Shown piece by piece: positions 60,869 to 64,000 of a DNA stretch of 64,000 nucleotides. Origin of the DNA: Cladochytrium replicatum (lineage: Eukaryota; Chytridiomycota; Chytridiomycetes; Cladochytriales; Cladochytriaceae); assembly GCA_025526935.1 (NCBI GenBank), contig JAHLKD010000041.1, positions 1 to 64,000 of the forward strand, written 5' to 3'. Made by a program: the position numbers and the translations under genes. A model generated the notes under the pieces. That model searched no databases and had not been told where the DNA came from. It was given only the letters and a program-made list of their open reading frames with translations. Each line of letters opens with the position of its first letter. Within the stretch, counting starts at the first letter, position 1.

Positions 60869-61329
60869 ATGGCTTGGATGTTGCGGGCGGTTAGAAGTGC
60901 CGGACTACCGAAAGGACATTTAATCTGGAGGAGCATGGCATCGGAAGCAGCACCTAGTGCGAGCATCGACGGGCCGGTCACGGCGGCTATCAAGGAGAAG
61001 CTGACCGCGCGTTTCGAACCAGCCGTTCTGCAGTTGAGGAATGACTCGAGCAAACACGCTCACCACCAGGCAATGCGGGGCGTGTCGTCGCAAGAAACTC
61101 ACTTTGCCGTCACTATCGTATCCGACGCATTCAAGGGGCAGGTTCGGAGACGTTAAATATGTTACTCTAAAATAGGTCCCATTTCTCAAACATCAATGTC
61201 GATCAACAGAACCTGGTCAACCGGCACAAGTCGGTCTATGAGGTACTCGGTGAAGAGTTCAAGGCTGGTTTGCATGCGTTGAGCATAACAGCAAAAACAA
61301 CGGAGGAGTGGTCTGCGCTCGAAAAGTAG
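60869..61329 (+). CDS. BolA-like protein, probably mitochondrial (Bol1-like)
   Basis: The start is ATG at 60869 (MAWMLRAVRSAGLPKGHLIW), a basic, Arg-containing leader suited to mitochondrial import. There are two exons, with an intron at about 61141-61213 that joins DAFKGQ to NLVNRHKSVYEVL. The BolA fold is complete: AAIKEKLTARFEPAVLQLRN, SSKHAHHQAM, ETHFAVTIVSDAFKGQ, LVNRHKSVYEVLGEEF, LHALSITAKTTEEW. The His in HALSI and the RH pair are the conserved Fe-S/glutaredoxin-binding residues of the family. BolA1-type proteins assist maturation of mitochondrial 4Fe-4S proteins. The stop is at 61329, only 36 bp from the stop of the minus-strand DRG2 gene. Confidence 0.9.
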
Positions 61330-61365
61330 TTCCAATGTATCCACTGCACAAAATGCTACACAACA

Positions 61366-63091
61366 TTATTTTTTCTTCATGATTTGAATCACATCCTCGT
61401 CCTCCACAACATGAGTGATACCAACTCTCTGCGGGCTGTGCTTGGTCGATACTCCCCAGACCAAAGCATACTGAATGTGAACCAGATTAACCAAAAAGTT
61501 TTGTTCTGAACCCTAGAGACAAACTCACCTCAAACTCGTCCACCAAGCTTCGGTGAATGGCCTTGCACACCTTTTCCACCGTCGTGCCCCTCGGCAGAAC
61601 CAGTCCATCCTCGAACTCGGGATACTCACCGCGCTTCTTCGTGTACACCCGCATCAAGTTGAGCTCGCGCCAGATCGTCTCGAGCAGATAGTCAAGGTTG
61701 AGATCCTGCTCGCAGGACACCACGACCGTGTGCGGCTGGCGCGCTAGACGGTCCATTTCCTCGATCGAGATCTGGTCGATCTTGTTGTAGCAGTACAAAC
61801 AGCGAAGGTACTTTCGGTTGCCGAGGACGACGTCGATAAAGTCGTCGACAGAGGCGTCCTCGCGGATCAAGACTTCCGCGTTGTGGATCTTGTAGTCGTG
61901 AAGGATCTTTGTCCCACAAATGAATCAGCAACACGTCGTCGTTGGGTTAGAGTGGGACTTACAGAGTAAACCATTTTCTCGTTCAACATAGTAAGTTTGC
62001 AGGTGGAGTTGAACGAAATTCCACCCCCTTTCTTAACCTGCGAACACAATAGTTCAAGTTTGGCCTTTTTGGTTTTTTCACACATGCATACTTTGAAATA
62101 GATGTTTGGTTTCTCGGAGTTGATTCGGATTCCAACGGCATGAAGTTCCTTTTCGAGAAGCTCTCGCTGCCTTGGGCCCTTTGTGGCATCCTACAGCATT
62201 GCTGAACTCAAATTCTGCCCCCTAATGCGCATTTTCGCCCACTTGCGTACCAGCATCATCAGAATCAAGTCCGCAGTCTTACATGTTGCGATAACTAAAC
62301 TCATCAATGAACTAATGTCGTAAGCCCATTAAAGTTACGGCTCACCTTGTCTACCACGACCCTTTCCTTGCGACGCTCCTTCAATAATTCCTGGAAGATC
62401 CAGCAACTGAATATCAGCCCCATTGTAGTGGATTTTTCCAGGAATGCAAGTCAAGGTAGTGAATTCATACGACGCAACTTCGGATTTAGTGTTTGTCAGC
62501 TTGCTCAACAGCGTGGATTTTCCAACAGACGGAAAACTTCGGGTGTGGACATCGAGAGTTGAGGCGCCCCCATTTTTCAGAATTGAACTTGCGTTACTCA
62601 CCCCAGGAGAGCAACACGCGCGTCACCAGAGCGGACCACTTCGAAACCCGCACCTTTCGGACCGGATTTACCGGTGGGCTCCAGGAGCATGGTCCTGTAC
62701 CGCGCCAATTTCGCCTACATACGATTTTCAAGATTTCCAGATTCCTTCCAACCTCACGTTTGCGTTCTCCCACCTTCAACAGACCCTGTATAATGATGCC
62801 ACGAAGAAATACGTTCAGCAAACATACATTTGAAAGACACTGCAGTTTGAATTACCAGATGGTATTCCGTTGCTATCAATCGAATGGAATAGCGAAAGTC
62901 GGATTCGCACAGATAAGTACCATTGCGGGAAACGAACCAAACGTTGCATTACTGTACCTTTATTTTTCTGGGTCCTGCTGATCTCCAGCTCGATATCGGC
63001 GATTTTATCTTATACACGACACAGCGATGACTCATCAGCATCAGCGCTTGCAATACTCCATGGCGTCGAGTGTCCCACCTGTGATTCCCAT
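61366..63091 (-). CDS. RBG2: DRG2/Rbg2 GTP-binding protein
   Basis: The start is ATG at 63091; a short first exon (MGIT) splices to [17 protein letters not shown], then ATEYHL, GLLK and [18 protein letters not shown]. These are tiny exons with GT..AG borders that restore the family N-terminus. G motifs: GFPSVGKST (G1), [11 protein letters not shown] (G2), [18 protein letters not shown] (G3), NKID (G4). KKGGGISFN and [11 protein letters not shown] follow, and the C-terminal TGS domain ends [20 protein letters not shown] and TAA at 61366. The combination with LLEP.GKS and KKGGGISFN points to DRG2 rather than DRG1. DRG2/Rbg2 pairs with a DFRP2/Gir2 partner and acts on translating ribosomes. About ten introns in 1.7 kb make this the most intron-dense gene here. 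Confidence 0.93.
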
Positions 63092-63431
63092 GTCTGCTTA
63101 TTGAAAGGGTTGAGTGTGGCTGTGCACACACAGCAGAGCAGTGGAGCGGATCATAGCTATTTTCTATTTTCCTTCTTTATGTTTATTTGCTACTTGTCGC
63201 AATACATTAGAATAGCCAGCTGCTGCTACCGTCTAACTATTGGGTTGGGTTGGGTTGTGTTACATTGGTTCGTATTAACTCACACCTCTGCTCCCCCTCC
63301 CATCCATCCATCCATCCTCTGCTTTTCCCCATCCCTTATTTTTCATCTCGATTATTATTCCTCAATTCTCCTCCTATCTACTTCATCGCCCTTCTCCGTT
63401 GAAGAGTTGATGTGTGACCCAATACTGTCTG
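63092..63431. promoter_or_regulatory. divergent intergenic region, DRG2 and ZC4H2-like genes
   Basis: It contains TTGGGTTGGGTTGGG near 63239-63256 (a short G-run cluster) and a CATC microsatellite (CCATCCATCCATCCATCC) near 63300-63317. A pyrimidine-rich tract follows up to the plus-strand start, common before fungal start codons. Confidence 0.45.
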
Positions 63432-64000
63432 ATGTCAACGTCCGCCACCACCGGAAATGCTGACCCTGCAAACAACTACTTTGATGACTTGAGTACATTC
63501 CATTCCCGTCTCCAAGAACTGCTGGAGCTAAGGTATGCACTTTGCCAGACCGCTTTATTGGATGCTGTTCACAACCGGTTATGTCTAGGCTTCAGACCAA
63601 GAAGCTCGCACACCTGAAGCAATCCATCTTTGAAAGTTCGCAGAGCCTTGAAAGAGACGAGGCCATCCTACTCGAGATCACAGCCGAAAAGAATCACTTG
63701 CAACAAGAGAAAGCTAGTCTGATCGATGCTCTTGCGAAAGTGGAAGTCGATTTGAATGCGGTAAGGTTCGCAAAAAAAAAAGCGAAGAATCCTTTCAAGT
63801 GATCCTAATCCCGCTCCCCTCTCCATCCAGATGATCGGTGCAGAAACCGCCGTTCGCCAAACCGTGCGTGAATCGAAAGAATCCCTTCGCTCCCTCCGCA
63901 ACGACCAATTCGAACCTCTCAAGGATCTCGTAGACTCGCTACGACACAACCACGACTTACCGCGCCTGCCCTCGCTGCAGGAGGAAATCGAGATGGAGAT
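63432..64000 (+). CDS. ZC4H2-like coiled-coil protein, 3' end outside the window
   Basis: The start is ATG at 63432 (MSTSATTGNADPANNYFDDL). Exons are 63432-63532, 63589-63760 and 63831 onward; all borders are GT..AG and in frame. The visible ~147 residues are a long coiled coil (LQTKKLAHLKQSIFESSQSL, EKNHLQQEKASLIDALAKVE) followed by FEPLKDLVDSLR and LPRLPSLQEEIE. These last two blocks resemble EYKPLKEHVDALR and LQRLPDLCEEEE of animal ZC4H2, in the same order and spacing, from memory of that sequence. The C-terminal C4H2 zinc finger that would settle it lies beyond base 64000. Confidence 0.65.

Noticed and set aside
1-64000. tRNA genes
   Set aside because: I noticed no convincing tRNA cloverleaf or A/B-box pair while reading. 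A tRNAscan run would be needed to exclude them.

Overview
The window is a left chromosome end of a fungus, most likely a chytrid (Chytridiomycota). This is inferred from three things: a C-rich telomeric tract at base 1, compact genes with many short introns (about 50-80 nt), and an ankyrin-like repeat family (GHV.VLEWW..SGLEL) that I associate with chytrids. No database was searched, so the species is not assigned.

Layout. 1-121 is telomere, built mainly of a 10-bp unit (CCCTAACTAA; G-strand TTAGTTAGGG). It is joined directly to a truncated large-subunit rRNA gene (about 120-868) that points at the chromosome end. 1961-10245 is subtelomeric repeat DNA. It holds two nearly identical long units (1961-5517 and 7373-10245), which differ mainly by four copies of an internal ~170-bp satellite. 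Between them lies a spliced zinc-finger gene (5514-6730, minus) and a diverged partial copy of the unit's right end. Each unit end carries a 33-bp-period array around GGACGGTCCGTCC. 10246-11286 is gene-poor and holds a small Ty3/Gypsy fossil.

11571-36447 is the centre of interest. After a small unknown gene and a universal-stress-protein gene come five large, secreted, multi-exon paralogues (13526-16261 minus, 16470-20263 plus, 20473-24210 minus, 24466-28561 plus, 31717-36447 plus). Each has a signal peptide, a perforin-like (MACPF-like) N-terminal region (an N-terminal LG.G(Y/F/W) followed by CL, then W..CG(D/N)....GG, then a Q.GG(D) strand and a Cys pair) and a C-terminal region whose LGFP-type repeats are clear in several members. 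They sit head-to-head in pairs around short shared promoters. The fifth is paired with a WSC + fasciclin adhesion-type gene (28861-31360 minus). The three shared promoters all contain AATGGCG. A broken sixth relative lies at 39140-40290. I regard this lineage-expanded MACPF-like/LGFP cluster as the main candidate for an undescribed system (pore-forming or cell-wall/surface-active proteins). Its function is inference.

36448-41387 is gene-poor and holds a Ty1/Copia fossil with an LTR (37804-38190). From 41388 to the right edge the DNA is ordinary, gene-dense host chromosome: makorin-like ubiquitin ligase, Lin1/CD2BP2 (U5 snRNP), SCYL2-like pseudokinase, a damaged ankyrin-like gene, a subtilase, a Pep12/syntaxin-7-like SNARE, an unknown relic, an ABHD13/Bem46-like hydrolase, an LPLAT acyltransferase, a twin-CX9C protein, a BolA protein, the DRG2/Rbg2 GTPase, and the start of a ZC4H2-like gene cut by the window edge.
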